Source of the DNA: Chalara sp. BL73
Taxonomy: Eukaryota > Ascomycota > Leotiomycetes > Helotiales
Reading direction: 5' to 3'
DNA: 64,000 nucleotides
NCBI GenBank assembly: GCA_918026815.1
Contig: CAKJVC010000202.1
Coordinates: 1-64,000 of the forward strand
A program made the translations under genes and the position numbers. The notes beneath the pieces were generated by a model that saw only the letters and a program-made list of their open reading frames with translations, had not been told where the DNA came from and searched no databases. Shown in pieces: positions 23,468 to 36,041 of the stretch. Position 1 is the first letter of the stretch. The number at the start of each line of letters is the position of its first letter.

Positions 23468-26006
23468 AAATCCAGAAAAGCATTTGATCTGGCTTTATTT
23501 CACTGTGTATGCAGCGACTTCTCAACCGACTCAGTTTGATATTAAATGTCCTGGAGCGTCTCTCCTTTTCAACTTCTCTCTGGTGTTGTCCAGGTCTATC
23601 TTTGTCTCTCTCCCTAAGTATATATTATCTTATTAGGCCCACTCTCTTAGAATCCCAGTCAGTTCCTATGCCGGAATATATATCGCCAGGATCACAAAAG
23701 TACAAAGATCAATCTAAAGACAGGTTGAGAGCACGGAGATTTTTCAGGTTTTCTGTCCGCCCCTCCTGCGTAAAGATTCCAGCTATATAAATTATCCACT
23801 TTAGACTTGAAAGATGAAACCAAAAAGAGGAGTGTATTGATTAATGTACACAAACGTTCGAAGGTAGACTATTGTTCTCAATCATAAAGTATCATTAATG
23901 CTACAGCCTGAAGATCGAGCTGACGTGCACTTGTTTATGTGGAGTTCATATGAATCATATAAGTTCATACATCGTCCTCCCGGAAAGTTCGGGGGATAGT
24001 GGGGCCGTACAAAAATTATCCCGAGTAGTAGTATACTCCAATACAGCCATTTCTGAAGTATTGATTTCACTTGGAAGAGAAGCTGTACTCATCATTTAAA
24101 GAGGAGGTATGCCTAGATATAATGGCCGGTTAACGTGTCAAGAGAAGTGATAATTGGTCTTCTAAACCTCGTGGAAGCACATAAATACCACCTACATCAC
24201 GCCTTAGGATCCATGATATACAGAGCTGACTTCCTTTAACTAGGCTCCAGCAGATCATAGAGACTGGATTCAAGGTCTGCATACACCACAACGATAACGT
24301 AGTAACATATTTTCCAAACTTCTACTGGTCACGCAGAATCACCTACCACCCCGCCTGTTCAAAGCTCATGCATAACTACGGTCTCTGACAATACTCTTCA
24401 TCAATCAGCGACTATCCAAGAAAGTTGTAGCTCTTGGCGCCACGCCCTTCTACTATACCTGCCTCGACCCCTCCGGCCATTGAATCCACTCTTCTCCACG
24501 CACTTTCCAGGAGTGCCATTCATGCTCTGCTCGTTCCCATTCCGCAAGCCCGGTGAATGGACTACATCTGCTTATTGGTAAACTAGGTGGCGCAAAGCAG
24601 GAAGATATGCTATTGTGCCTTATCGAGCAAATTCGGATGTTGTGTGCACGACGAAGGTCTTGTATGTGTGGAGTGAGACGGTGGTTCGCTGCACGGCATG
24701 AGAGGGGATCATGTTGACAGTGACAGGTGAGTAGGAGGAACCATGGAGATTGCGAGAGGAACGGATAGAGTTGTGAATGGATGGGACGGTGAGGATATGG
24801 GCGTGAGTATATCCCGCTTTGGCAGAAGTCAGTTGTATGGAAAGCAAAATCTTCTGCCATTTGTAGGCAGAGGAGAGCGTCTTTATGGTTTTGATGTAGG
24901 ACATTGCTGCAAGCTGTCCGTTTCAGCTGTCGAGACGTTACATTCATTAACGCTTCATGAATTTTGACAGCATCTTTCCGCTTCATACCTGAACGGGCTT
25001 TCAGTCCCAGGCTTTCGAAACGGCAATTAATTTCTGAGCTACAACATATCGAATTGTATACCTAGCGTTGAATTCGTGCGATCTAGGAAAGGCGATATTC
25101 TTAGCAATATAGCTCAGGATTGCGGCTACGGCTACCTTTCCCCTACTATTGTTCTTTCTAGCAGACTTCTTCCTGTAATAATATTTTGCTTACCTCAATC
25201 AGTCAATCATTCCGAAGAACGATACCTGCCTTTCAGAGCCCGGGGGGTAGAATAAGGCAAACTTGGTTATCGCAAGCCCGTGGTAGGAGATCTTGTACAT
25301 TGAGTCACATTCTCGCACAGAATACTTATTGAGAAATTCTACAGTATATTGCCCTTCAAATCCGGCTAGGGGATAGAATTTGCCCCTCGTTCAGTGTTAT
25401 TGCTTTATATACTGTACTCATCTATTTCTGGACAAGCCAGCCATATCAACAGTTCATTGACTTTGTTTTGCAGATCTAGAGTCTGATTCTTGGAAGCGGG
25501 CTGCAGCTCGAGTGGGCGAATCACAGCCACGGATAAATTTATAGCAATGTAAGTGTTGGGAAAGATAAGGAACCGAGGGAGCGAAGGCCAGACTCGAACA
25601 GGCCCCTCCAATGGTGAACCTTGGGGGCTTGGGGCTGACCCACCGCAATGCAACACTTATGATCCCCAAGCCTCGTGCTTTTCCATCTTGACTTCAACCA
25701 TTTCAGCTCTGCGCGTGCGTACGATTTCATGGTTTAAGACATAGTTCGTACAACATGCTGTTGAAAGCATAGACCTAGGGCACAAGAGCGGTCCCAAAGC
25801 AGCCCTGTCGCATCTGCGGTGCTCTCCTGGCACACGCCTTGACCTGACTTGTACAACCGCTATATAACGACTTCTCTCACTACCGGTAATCTAGATCTCA
25901 CGTCCTCTGAGAACGATCGAAACACTCGCTTCCTCCAAGCGAGATTGTGTGTGCTGCGCAACCTCGTCCCACAGCATCACAAAGGGCATCAAAATCAGAA
26001 GCAGCG
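23468..26006. other. long intergenic region, no gene supported
   Basis: Several frames on both strands reach 60-180 codons, but none has a recognisable domain. The minus-strand frame at 24453-24986 ends in a Trp/Glu-rich stretch that looks somewhat protein-like, yet its upstream part does not and no exon could be joined to it. The last kilobase should contain the permease promoter. Confidence 0.45.
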
Positions 26007-28192
26007 ATGGACTACCACCCGTACAATGACAAGGGAAGTTTCAGGTCCAAAAACTCTTTCGCGCTGTCCCCAGACTACAGCTCCCAGCGAGGCGAACCAA
26101 GCTATGAAGAAACAACAATATATAAGGAGAGATGGCCGCGGTCCATGTATGACAGCTTCAAGAGAGACCCGAATCTGACAGTCACGCCACGGGGTGTTAT
26201 TGGCGCGAATGGACGGGTGTTTGATCCTGAGATCGCGGCAGTCGTGACGGCGACCTCGCCATTGGCAAGGAAACTGAAGAGTCGGCATTTGCAAATGATT
26301 GCAATTGGGGGGTCGATCGGGACGGGGCTATTTGTCGCAAGCGGGAAGGCACTGTATGTGTTCATTCAACAACGTCTTATCGTAGTGCGAGACATTGTTT
26401 TCGGGGGGTTCTCATATACCAGCATACTAATTCTTTGATATTTAGTGAAGCTGGTGGCCCCGCATCCTTACTGATATGTTTCTCCCTCATCGGAGTCATG
26501 CTGTATTGTACGGTGCATGCACTCGGCGAGCTGGCAGTCTTGTTTCCCGTGGCTGGATCCTTCTCTGCATATTCAACTAGGTTCATAGATCCCGCTTGGG
26601 GTTTTGCCATGGGTTGGGTGAGATTGCACTTCTCTGCACAGCGGCGATGGTATTAACTTTCCTAGAATTATGCTATGCAGTGGCTAGTCGTACTGCCTTT
26701 AGAAATCATAGCTGCGTCTATAACGATCAATTTTTGGGATGACAAAGGGAAATATGATCATGCGATCTTCGTCACTGTCTTCTTATTTGCCATTATCGTT
26801 ATCAATCTGTTTGGTGTCAAAGGTATGTGGCATTATCAACCAAGAATATTAGCCTTATGAGCAGATCACTCCCAATATTATCCAAGATGTCATAAGGCGA
26901 CATCACTCTCGAGACAAGATTCAAGCCTCACACTTTTAAACAGATATGCTAACTCTGATTTTCACTACAGGTTATGGAGAGGCCGAATTCTTCTTCTCAA
27001 TCATCAAGGTGATTGCCTGCGTTGGATATATGTGAGTAATCCAGGAATATCCATCCTTCACAGTGACTAATTTCTTTTACAGAATTCTTGGTGTAGTACT
27101 GAATTGTGGAGGAGGCGTTGATGGAGAATACGTTGGCGGAAGATCCTGGAGCAATCCAGGCGCGTTCCACAATGGTTTCAAAGGTGTGTATTACCTCAGG
27201 CATCACCTTTCGTTGCACGTCTAACCTTATCAGGACTATGTAGCGTTTTTGTCACGGCTGCATTCGCTTTTGCTGGAACCGAATTAGTAGGGCTTGCCGC
27301 TGCTGAGACGGCCAATCCTCGCAAGTCATTGCCCACCGCGGTGAAACAAGTATTTTGGCGTATCTCGCTCTTCTATATCGTGTCACTCACTCTCGTTGGG
27401 CTGCTCGTGCCTTATGACGACCCGCGCCTTCTTTCTGGCGGTAGCGCAAATGCTGCTGCCTCTCCTTTCGTCATCTCAATTCAAAATGCTGGAATCGAGG
27501 TCTTGCCATCAGTTATGAATGTGGTTATTCTGATATCAGTCTTATCTGTTGGCAATTCTGCGATATTTGGCTCCTCGCGAACGCTCGCAGCACTCGCAGA
27601 CCAGGGCCAGGCCCCAAAGATTCTTGGATACATTGATCGAAAAGGACGTCCGCTGGTTGCCATTGGCGTTGCCTCAGCGGTAGGCTTTATCGCATTCTCT
27701 GCAGATTCCGGAGCTCAGGGGACGGTGTTAGATTGGATGCTCGCTGCTTCTGGTTTATCATCAATATGCACTTGGGGCTCAATTTGCCTGGCGCATATCC
27801 GATTCAGAAGGGCATGGAGGTTACAAGGCCATAGCCTTGATGAACTCGCTTTCCAGTCTCAACCAGGCGTCGTCGGGTCATGGATTGGATTTATATTCAA
27901 TTGCCTTGTTCTTGTTGTCCAGTTCTGGGTTGGAGCTTGGCCAGTCGGTTATGAGAGGAAGACGTCTGTTCAACAGGTGAATTCTTTTTTCCTTTCGTAC
28001 TTGGCTTGTCCCATTCTCATCACATTCTATGTTGGATACAAGTTCTGGTTCCGAACACCTTTCATGAGGTGCAAAGATATGGATCTCAAAACTGGTATTC
28101 GAGAGCTCAATCTGCCGGAATTGCTGGCAGAGGAGAGGGCAGAACGTGCCGCATGGCCGAAATGGAAGAAGGCTTACAAAGTGGTTTGTTGA
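26007..28192 (+). CDS. amino-acid permease (APC superfamily, yeast GAP/DIP5 type)
   Basis: Plasma-membrane proton-coupled amino-acid importer. Six exons: 26007-26353, 26446-26617, 26666-26822, 26971-27031, 27083-27183, 27234-28192, giving 598 residues. A cytosolic N-terminus of about 85 residues leads to LKSRHLQMIAIGGSIGTGLF, the family signature at TM1. Later blocks include EAGGPASLLICFSLIGVMLYC, ELAVLFPVAGSFSAY, WGFAMGWNYAMQWL, AFAGTELVGLAAAETANPRK and GNSAIFGSSRTLAALADQGQAP, consistent with twelve helices. The C-terminal tail is short, ELLAEERAERAAWPKWKKAY. Introns one and three are long for this window (92 and 148 nt) with clear GT/AG ends. Substrate range cannot be set from sequence; acidic or general amino acids are likely. 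Confidence 0.93.
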
Positions 28193-28946
28193 ACATACTC
28201 CTTTACTTTTACACGATTTTCTTTTTGTATTTGAATAGATTCGGAAGGACATTTGAAAGGCAAGATACCCATTACTTGATTTTAGCCAGCGACAGGGGTC
28301 GACATATGTATGCTCTAGGAATTGGAGGGAGTTCCGGGCGGGCATGTCGGAGAATGGAGAAGTAGACTCCAAAGATGTAGGGACATCTTATATTACAGTA
28401 CAAAACAGTAAATCGAAGGATCTTAGCTCTCTAACCGAGAAGTAAAATGCCTGTTCTTAACACGGTTATTACTCGTTTACTTTATTATATACTTAATGTT
28501 TTATTAAATAGTAATACATATATATAAATTTACTGGTTGCCAAAAAAAAAGGTTAACGTTAAAAATATCCCAAAAATTAAGTGTTAGCAATTAATGCTAA
28601 CATCGGCCTTTTATTTCTAACAGAAGAGCTTAGTATGGCTCATGCAAGAATATATGTAGGCCGGAGTGACTAACCACGCCTTTTGCAGCAGGTGTTAGGT
28701 AATAGAGGGTGCTGTTAATGCACGAAGAGTGGGAGAGCTCCATCCCTATGCGTAAAGATAAGAGTGACGTGGGCCGTGCTCGCCCTTGAGGTTACCCAGA
28801 ACACAGCTGGGACTTCCGCGGGCTTATTCTTTATAAAGGTTTTCTTTCTTTTTCTTTCTTATTGGTTTCATATCTAGCTCAGGCATCTTCGAGTTTATCA
28901 TCGTTGCTTGGTTAAGAGCTAAGTTGATTTCTTGTAAAATACCAAG
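28193..28946. other. intergenic region with AT-rich stretch
   Basis: AT-rich from about 28440 to 28620, with a perfect 8-bp inverted repeat at 28582-28602. The segment before 28947 is C/T-rich and should be the promoter of the phosphatase-family gene. No gene seen. Confidence 0.55.
28582..28602. repeat. short perfect inverted repeat
   Basis: TGTTAGCA, a 5-base ATTAA loop, then TGCTAACA. It lies in AT-rich DNA between two genes. It could be a binding site or a relic of a small element; I cannot tell. Confidence 0.5.
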
Positions 28947-30454
28947 ATGTATGCCAAAAACCTTCTCCTCCTCTCCTCTCTTGCAACCTTGAGCGCCACT
29001 CAGGAGACAGTACTTGGCGTCTACATCTTCCATCGTCATGGAGATCGCACAGCCAAAGCCCTTCCACCAACCATCCTGACGGATTTGGGATACTATCAGG
29101 TCTACACTTCGGGAGACTATTACCGCAACCGTTACGTCGATGCAAATTCTTCCTCTCCCATTCTTGGGATTAGTCCAGACTTGGTCAAGCTCACACAGTT
29201 GAGTGTTGAAGCACCTTCGGACACCGTTCTCCAAAACTCGGCTGCAGGCTTCCTCCAAGGTTTATATCCTCCTGTGGGATCTGCCCTGGGAACTCAGCAA
29301 TTGGCCAATGGAAGTAGTGTTACTGCTCCATTGAATGGATACCAATTGATACCAGTCGCAACCGTTAGCTCCGCATCAACGAGTGCTAATGCCGAAAACC
29401 AGGCTTGGCTTCAGGGCCAGAGTGGTTGCAACAATGCGATTATAAGCTCAAATAACTACTTCTCTTCCGCCGAGTATACGCAGACTCTGGAATCAACGAA
29501 AGAATTTTTCCAGAGTCTCGTGCCTGTTGTCAACCGCACCTTCACTTCCTCATACACCACCTTTAAGAATGCATATTCTGGTAAGTAGCCTTCCATTCCA
29601 ACTTATAGGGACATAATTGCTGAGGATTTTATATATAAGTCTATGACCTCATCAATTGCGCAACAATCCAAAACAGTACAATCCCCTCCTCAGAGCTCCT
29701 CACTAGCTCAACTCTCTCTGAACTCCACGCCCTCGCTAATCAACATGAGTTTGGGCTTGCCTATAATTCATCCGAGCCCATCCGTGCCATAGCCGGCGCC
29801 ACGCTTGCCTCGCAAATAGTCCAGCAGCTTAACAAGACTATCACGGGCAAGTCCAAGCAGCCCGTTGGCATCCAGTTCGGCGCCTACGCTTCCTTCTTGT
29901 CCTTCTTCGGATTGGCTCAACTCCCCGCTGCTTCTGTGAACTTTACAGGTATCGTGGATTATGCGGCTTCTATGGCATTCGAACTGGTGACGACGGCCAA
30001 TGCTTCGGCTAGCTATCCAGCAATAGACGATATCTCCGTCCGCTTCCTCTTTGCCAACGGTAGCGCTGCTGCTGCTCCATTAACCGCTTATCCCTTGTTC
30101 GGACAACAAGAAACCACCCTTCCATGGAGCACCTTCGTGGATGAGATGAACAAATTCGCTATCGGAGATCAAACCCAATGGTGCGCCGCTTGTGGAAATA
30201 GCACAGGTGTTTGTGCCTCTACCACGACTGCAAGCTCAGAAAGCTCTTCCACCGCCACTCCAAGTTCAGGATCTGAATCTGGTAGTATGTCGCTTGCCGT
30301 TGCGGGGGTGATTGGGGCCTTTGTTACTTTGGCAGTTATACTTGGGCTTGAGGCTCTTATTCTGCTGGCTGGTGGGTTCAGGATCGCGAAGAGAAGAAGC
30401 GGCGTGTCTCCATCTCCTGAGGCTGGAGATAGTTCATCTGGTGTAAAGGCTTAA
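28947..30454 (+). CDS. membrane-anchored histidine acid phosphatase family protein
   Basis: Exons 28947-29580 and 29640-30454 (59-nt intron) give 482 residues. A signal peptide (about 1-18) is followed by the RHG signature FHRHGDRT with RHG at residues 30-32, the phosphohistidine site of the branch 2 histidine phosphatases. Many NxS/T sites suggest N-glycosylation. Near the C-terminus a Ser/Thr-rich linker leads to one transmembrane helix (SLAVAGVIGAFVTLAVILGL) and a short basic tail, so the enzyme domain faces outside. The expected downstream HD proton-donor motif is not visible; the matching region reads FGAYASFLSFFGLAQLP. Substrate could be organic phosphate, or the protein may be non-catalytic. 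Confidence 0.88.
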
Positions 30455-31313
30455 ATGTACCTAGATCTCATGACTCAGAAATGAAAAGTAGATGGTCAAG
30501 ATATGAGGATGTAGGGTACATGTAGTCGGCTCTACACACCATTAATAGTAATGAATCACGATCTAATGAAATAGCTCTCATTCTAAGCCAGGTGAAAGAA
30601 ACTACAGTCAAGAATAGGACAGAATGAAAGTTTGTAAACCATTGACCTTCTTCTGCAGTCCTAGGAAGAATAATCTTGAATATGTGAGCGGCGTGAAGAC
30701 GGATGCGAGTAGAAAGCTCGGTAACACCCATGTCAGGAGACAGTTATAAGCTCCCTTCGGTGTTGAGGTATGCTCTTTTTCTTGACCAGCCTCTCCGGGT
30801 GAGAAGCAAAAGGCCAATGTTCGACGAGGTTATTACCTTTCACCTTTTTGCGTGCTCGTCAATGTTTCATTCATTATGAAGCCATATAAAACTCAAATTT
30901 TGTACGAAAATAAATTGACTTCTAACTTGATATACAACGTTCAACGTCAAGATATCTTTTACAATAACAAGATTGCATATTAGTAGCTAGCTCTAAAACT
31001 TTGGTTCTATTTCTCAGCTGGAGAGCCAGCCTCTCAGGGAGCGCTTTATGCGCAGTAGCTTCTTGAGCCTCGTAACCACAGTTCGTGTCGCCCCTAATGA
31101 AGCTTCTGACCATATTTCCAACACAAGAGGCAAATGCCGTGACTCAATTCATAAATGAAATTGTGGAAACACTATTTGTGCCACCTACTTCCTTTAGAAT
31201 TGCCGGCTTCGCAGTAGTAAGGTATCACGCTATACGAAGGCATACCTTACTTAGTATATACATTGGTGTATTCTACAAATATGGAAGAAAGGGAAACATG
31301 AGAGGTCAAAAAG
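30455..31313. other. convergent intergenic region
   Basis: Between the 3' ends of the phosphatase-family gene and the GH71 gene. Frames present are short and without motifs. Confidence 0.55.
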
Positions 31314-32677
31314 CTAGAAACTCCCAACCCATGCATTATAGTTTGCGCATCCGCCATCCGCATTATTTATCGCACTCCCGATGCCTCCAATTGATGGACC
31401 CTCTCCTTTCTTTATCACGGCACCATTTCTCACCACGCTGAAAGTTACGGTCCCCTCTCTTCCTCCAAATGGCAAGCTCCAGTGGTTGATACCAGCCGAT
31501 CCGCTAAAGCTTACGGCAGTGGAAGAACCAATCTTCACCTGAACGGTGGCATCGCCCGTTAACAACGCCGAGAAAAACACTCCGTCCTGAAGGATCTCGG
31601 CGGGTAAATATTCTTGCTGCTGTTGGTCGGCTGAGTTGCCTGTCACGCCACATGTGGATCCAGATGCAGCAGGCGCGCGACGGTACCAGTATTGCATGTG
31701 GTCCGAGTCGATGGTATATTGGACACCTTTATATCTGGCGATATAGTAGGGCAGGAACGATGCCCAGCCCACATGGTCATTACCGACGCCTGGTATATAT
31801 GCTTTTGAGGCCGAGGGAACTTCATCCATGGAGTGGACTGGGCCAATATACGACGCTTCACCGAAGTCGTTCCATGTCACGATCCTGCTTTCGTTAATAC
31901 GCAGAACCAAAGATCAGGAGAAGGGGATATGTACTGCACGAATTCGGGCTGCAGCTCCAACGTCTGCGCCCACCGATCTGCCCACAAGTCGTCTCCCCTC
32001 CAGACCCAAGCTTTTGGAGAGCTATGAAAGAACCACGGAGAGACACCCATCATGTACGCCTTACCGTCAATTGCTGCTATCCATTTTTTATCTTTTTCGG
32101 TGGTGCTATTCCGTGGCCCATCAGGCCACATATCCCAACTGAAAAATCCTTCAATATTGGCCAAACTTGCACCAATATTGCCCGGACCAAGACTCGTCCA
32201 ATCTGGCACAAAGAATATGCTCCCAACTGCTGAGCGGATGATTCCTCCGGGCGCCCAATCGCCGATGTTGTTGATTCCCTCAAAAGTGGAGACTAGTGGC
32301 GCGCCATCGACCTTGTAGTATGCGCTGGAGCCTTTATACTTGTTCAGATAACCAGCAACACTCAAATCTCCGGTTGCTGGCCATGGTTGACCACCACCCA
32401 GATAGTCAAATGCAAACCACAACTTGTAGCCTGCAGCTTCGGCAGCAGCGAAGGCATTTGCGACCTGAATTGGGATATTTCCATCTGGGTAAGCAATATT
32501 GAGCACGAAGGCATCAATTCCGAAGCTTTTTGCGAGAGAGATATCGGTGGTCCATAAATCGACCGTGTGCGATGCTGTGTTGCCCACTACTATATGAGCA
32601 AAGACAGCTTTAGCCTCCACAATAGATGCTGATATGTAGAGGCTCAAGAAAGTTAGGAACAGTATGAAGAACGACAT
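31314..32677 (-). CDS. secreted alpha-1,3-glucanase (mutanase), GH71
   Basis: Hydrolyses alpha-1,3-glucan of fungal walls, acting in wall turnover, autolysis or attack on other fungi. Exons 31935-32677 and 31314-31884 encode 437 residues. Signal peptide: MSFFILFLTFLSLYISASIVEA. The GH71 N-terminal block VFAHIVVGNTASHTVDLWTT follows at once, then AKSFGIDAFVLNIAYPDG, KLWFAFDYLGGGQPW and FFSWDMWPDG. The catalytic-site block TWNDFGEASYIGP lies just after the intron at about residues 251-263. A C-terminal beta-type region carries cysteines. There is no separate carbohydrate-binding module. An ATG 13 codons upstream is possible, but this start gives the better signal peptide. Confidence 0.93.
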
Positions 32678-34398
32678 TTCGATTGAGGCTCTGCTACTGA
32701 GCTTGAAGGCCGGCACCTGGGAGTGAACTCATATTTGAATAGTCTTGATCGACCGTTACACCCGCTGCTCCATAAAACACAGATATTTCCAGGGTCGGTG
32801 ATCTATAAACAGAGATATTTGCTCGAAGATCGTGAGGCGAAGTGCCGCACGAGGTCTGGTCTAAATGAAAGTTTGCGCGATGTATGTTGGTATGTGGCAC
32901 AGGAGGGAATGCTCATGCCCCTGAGTGAAGCGAGCCAATCACGGAAGGTGGCGGCCCGCGGTATATCCTCAATTCCTGATATTTGTGCAGGCCATTCAAG
33001 AGGGTTTGATGGCTCGTATTCCTTGTGCATTTCTGGATCCGGCCGGGGGCGGGAGGTACAGAGGGGGGAGTCGACGAGTAAGTAATCTACCCCCACCTGA
33101 ATCCTTACAGGAATAATCGACGCTCGCCGTCGCCCCAACTCTAGCTTTCCACCCCCAAACTCGACTCCTCATCCCTCTTCACAAACACCAAGATAAAACA
33201 CATCCGTTCCTCCGCCACAAACGAGCCTTAATCTAAAGATTTGCGCTCGGTAAAGACCTCGAATTCACTCATTCGTTGCTTCGAAACATGGAGGATCTAA
33301 AATGCGGCGCTGCGGCACGGGCCTCGATGATGAGTTTAATACGGGGCGTAAAATGGATAGGTACACTGTTAGTGGATCTAGAACCTCTCTGATGAAATTT
33401 TGTGACATGTTGCGGATGATTATGACTTTTTAAATAGGAGTCATCTATCATGCCACTTCAGGCATCCTCGACACTCTTTTCAACGAGTTCTAGATACAAC
33501 AGGTCACTGACTATTAATGCTTCCTTGCTTGCTCAGTCCCCTATTTCAGCGAGGGAAAACATAATTTCGTCCTGGTAATTGCCCTATCGTTGTCGACATG
33601 TCTTTGCTCAGAGTTGTGCTTGGACGGCAAATGGCTGACGCCCTCAACCGCCAAGAGTTCCTTCAGGGGCGAGTATGCGGGGCCGAGTCACGATCAAGCG
33701 CTGGGGGCTCTCAAGGCTGGACATATTGAGCGATTGACGCCTCTGGGTCTCGAAGACAGCGTGATATGTTCGCCTGATGGGGTTGGTCACTTTTGGCTTT
33801 CGGGTGAATATCCTGCAAATGGTCGAGACTGCTCAGTACCTTATATCGAGCTCTTTTGTAGCATTCTAGAAGTTTGAAAGCTTACGATGAATGTGCTCTT
33901 TTCATGTTGGTAGTTTTATGTAGTTTTATGTGGTCTGGACAGTGATCAATTCTGCCCCAGGGAGAGAAATATGGTGCTGATTTTTGAGACGGCTATTTCT
34001 TTTCATTTGCTTTATGGTATGCTTGTAAATGTTTATTTAACTGCGAAACAATTTTATGACCGTACTATTTACTTAGCGAATGTTGATATCACGAGGTAAT
34101 AGGCAATTATGAAGTTAATGATTGTGTTGTTATTGTGTGTTGGCTGGTTACTAGAGAATATCGCTTCAATACCAAGGCACACCCCTTCCATGACAGGCCC
34201 TCTTATTCCTAATTGGGCTATCTAACTGACCTTATGACTAATCAAGGGCTTCCATTTCCCTTAAGCTCTTTTGGGTGGATCAACCTCCTCGAATGCTTCG
34301 GATAACGAGAGTGAATTTACTTCTCGCAATATTAAAAAGAGTTCAATATTAACAGTTAGGCTAATATTGACCTTTTCTTCTCAGCCGGGAAGAGGGGG
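32678..34398. other. long intergenic region, no gene supported
   Basis: Promoter side of the GH71 gene and 3' flank of the carboxypeptidase gene. A G-rich patch at 33048-33072 contains CCGGGG, a match to the CreA/Mig1 consensus, which would fit carbon repression of GH71. Frames at 33590-33877 and 32723-33138 lack usable ATG starts or motifs. Confidence 0.45.
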
Positions 34399-36041
34399 TT
34401 ACAGCGAAGCCACTATGCCTGCGAAAGTCTCCTTTACAGTTGGCGATATCTGGCTCGCCGGGAGCTGAAAGCCATAAGTACCGGTATCTCTCAGCTCGTA
34501 CGTATAGGCATATGTCGCGTTCGCAACTCCATGCAAATAGTCAGGAGCAGAGCCCGTGGTGGCATAAAGTGCACGGCATGAGTTTCCAATAGTGTACGTC
34601 GTACCAGACACAGCTCTAATTGCAGCCGCTGCTTTCGAAGCGAGGGCGTTGAGAGCTGCATCGTTGGGGGCGACATAGTTGCAATCGTAGCCAAAAGCTG
34701 AATTTGGTTAGTCCTATACGGCTACTATAGACGAATATAAGGGGACATACGCCAAAGGATATATTGACCATAAGAATGAATGTCGATGTATAGATGGATG
34801 CCTTTGGAATCCCGAAGGGAATTTGCATGGGCAATAAGTCCCTTGTTCTCAGGCGCATCTGCAGGTGCAAGACCTTTGTACGTCTCGGAGCATGGGTTGG
34901 TGGATGCACCACCAGTGAGTTCCCATTTATAGGACTGACGAATTAGCACTGTACATTTTGATTTCGCATTTAAAAGCCGGAGCTTTAAGAGTCTATCTCA
35001 GGAGCTGGAATCGCAGGACAAGCAAGTTATCTCGGCTCTCCGGAAAACTTCTGAGCTACGACTCCAATAGAGGGAGGTGTAATTTCACGGGAAGAAACAG
35101 CTTACCCAGTTGCGGTTGTTGTCACGCCCAATGCATGTACTTGTGCTAACTGTCTGGCGGTTTTTGCGCCACAAACGATCCGTGGTCTGAGTATAAACAA
35201 AGCCTTTGACCGTAAATGTTAGCATGGCAAATCAAATTCATATTATAGCGGAAGACGCACCATCTGGGTTCACAATTGGCACAATATAGAAGTCATACTT
35301 ATCAACCAGTGTTGCAATCGACGGAGTGGTGGCATACTTGGTCAACAAATTCCACGCCACGTACTCTGCTACCTACGGCTCATGTTAGGAAACACCTGGC
35401 GAGCTATCCGTAGATTACGCTTACCAGAGTCGAAATCCACTCTCGGGCATGAACAGCGCCATGTAAAAGAACAGCTGGCTTGGAGCCTTTGCCCCCAGAA
35501 CCCCAAATATGGATGCCTGTGAGGACACGGCCCTGGAAAGAGGTTCCAGTAGTGATGATCTCAGAATTAGAAGGGAAGCCTGCTTGCAAATCTGTCAAGA
35601 AGGTGAGGTGAGTCGCATAAGTATGGTACGCGCTGAACCATGTTTCAGCCGGTACTTGCAAGAGTTAATAAAATGAACTTAAAAAAAACTTGATCTGGAT
35701 AGCATACCAGCAGCGATCGAAACAAGATCATCGTCATCTACAAGTTCACCTTCCTCTGCAAGTGCAACACCAACATCATCAATGAAAACCGTGGTTTCAG
35801 GCACAAGTGCTGTGACGGCTTCCACATTCCCCGGTGCGACCACAACGTCAAGGAAATCTGTGTGGCCTGGGTTGAGTATATGGGCGGCAAGCTCAGTAAT
35901 CCGATCTTCAATATCATTGGCATTGGTGGAAAGAGGGATTCTCAATCCCAAGTAGCCAGCATAGTCAACCTTCTGAGGCCGCGGCAAAGCCGCGGCTAGA
36001 ACCAACGGCAGCAAAGCGAATGAGAAAATGGTGTATCTCAT
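34399..36041 (-). CDS. secreted zinc carboxypeptidase, peptidase M14A, with propeptide
   Basis: Removes C-terminal residues from peptides outside the cell or in the vacuole. Six exons: 35708-36041, 35425-35654, 35261-35372, 35106-35203, 34751-34934 and 34399-34697, giving 418 residues. A signal peptide (1-18) is followed by an activation propeptide of about 90 residues. Zinc ligands are H180 and E183 (HGAVHAREW) and H311 (YIDIHSYGQ). Substrate binding residues lie in NPDGFVYT and GRDNNRNW, and the catalytic glutamate is E387 in YAYTYELRDTGTYGF. All splice junctions were placed so that these blocks join in frame, and the total is divisible by three. The enzyme is complete. S1' specificity cannot be read with certainty. 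Confidence 0.95.

Noticed and set aside
24453..24986. 177-codon minus-strand frame with a Trp-rich end
   Set aside because: Only the last 35 residues look protein-like; no upstream exon or domain could be joined.
33590..33877. 95-codon plus-strand frame
   Set aside because: Starts with TTG; the nearby ATG is in another frame that stops early.
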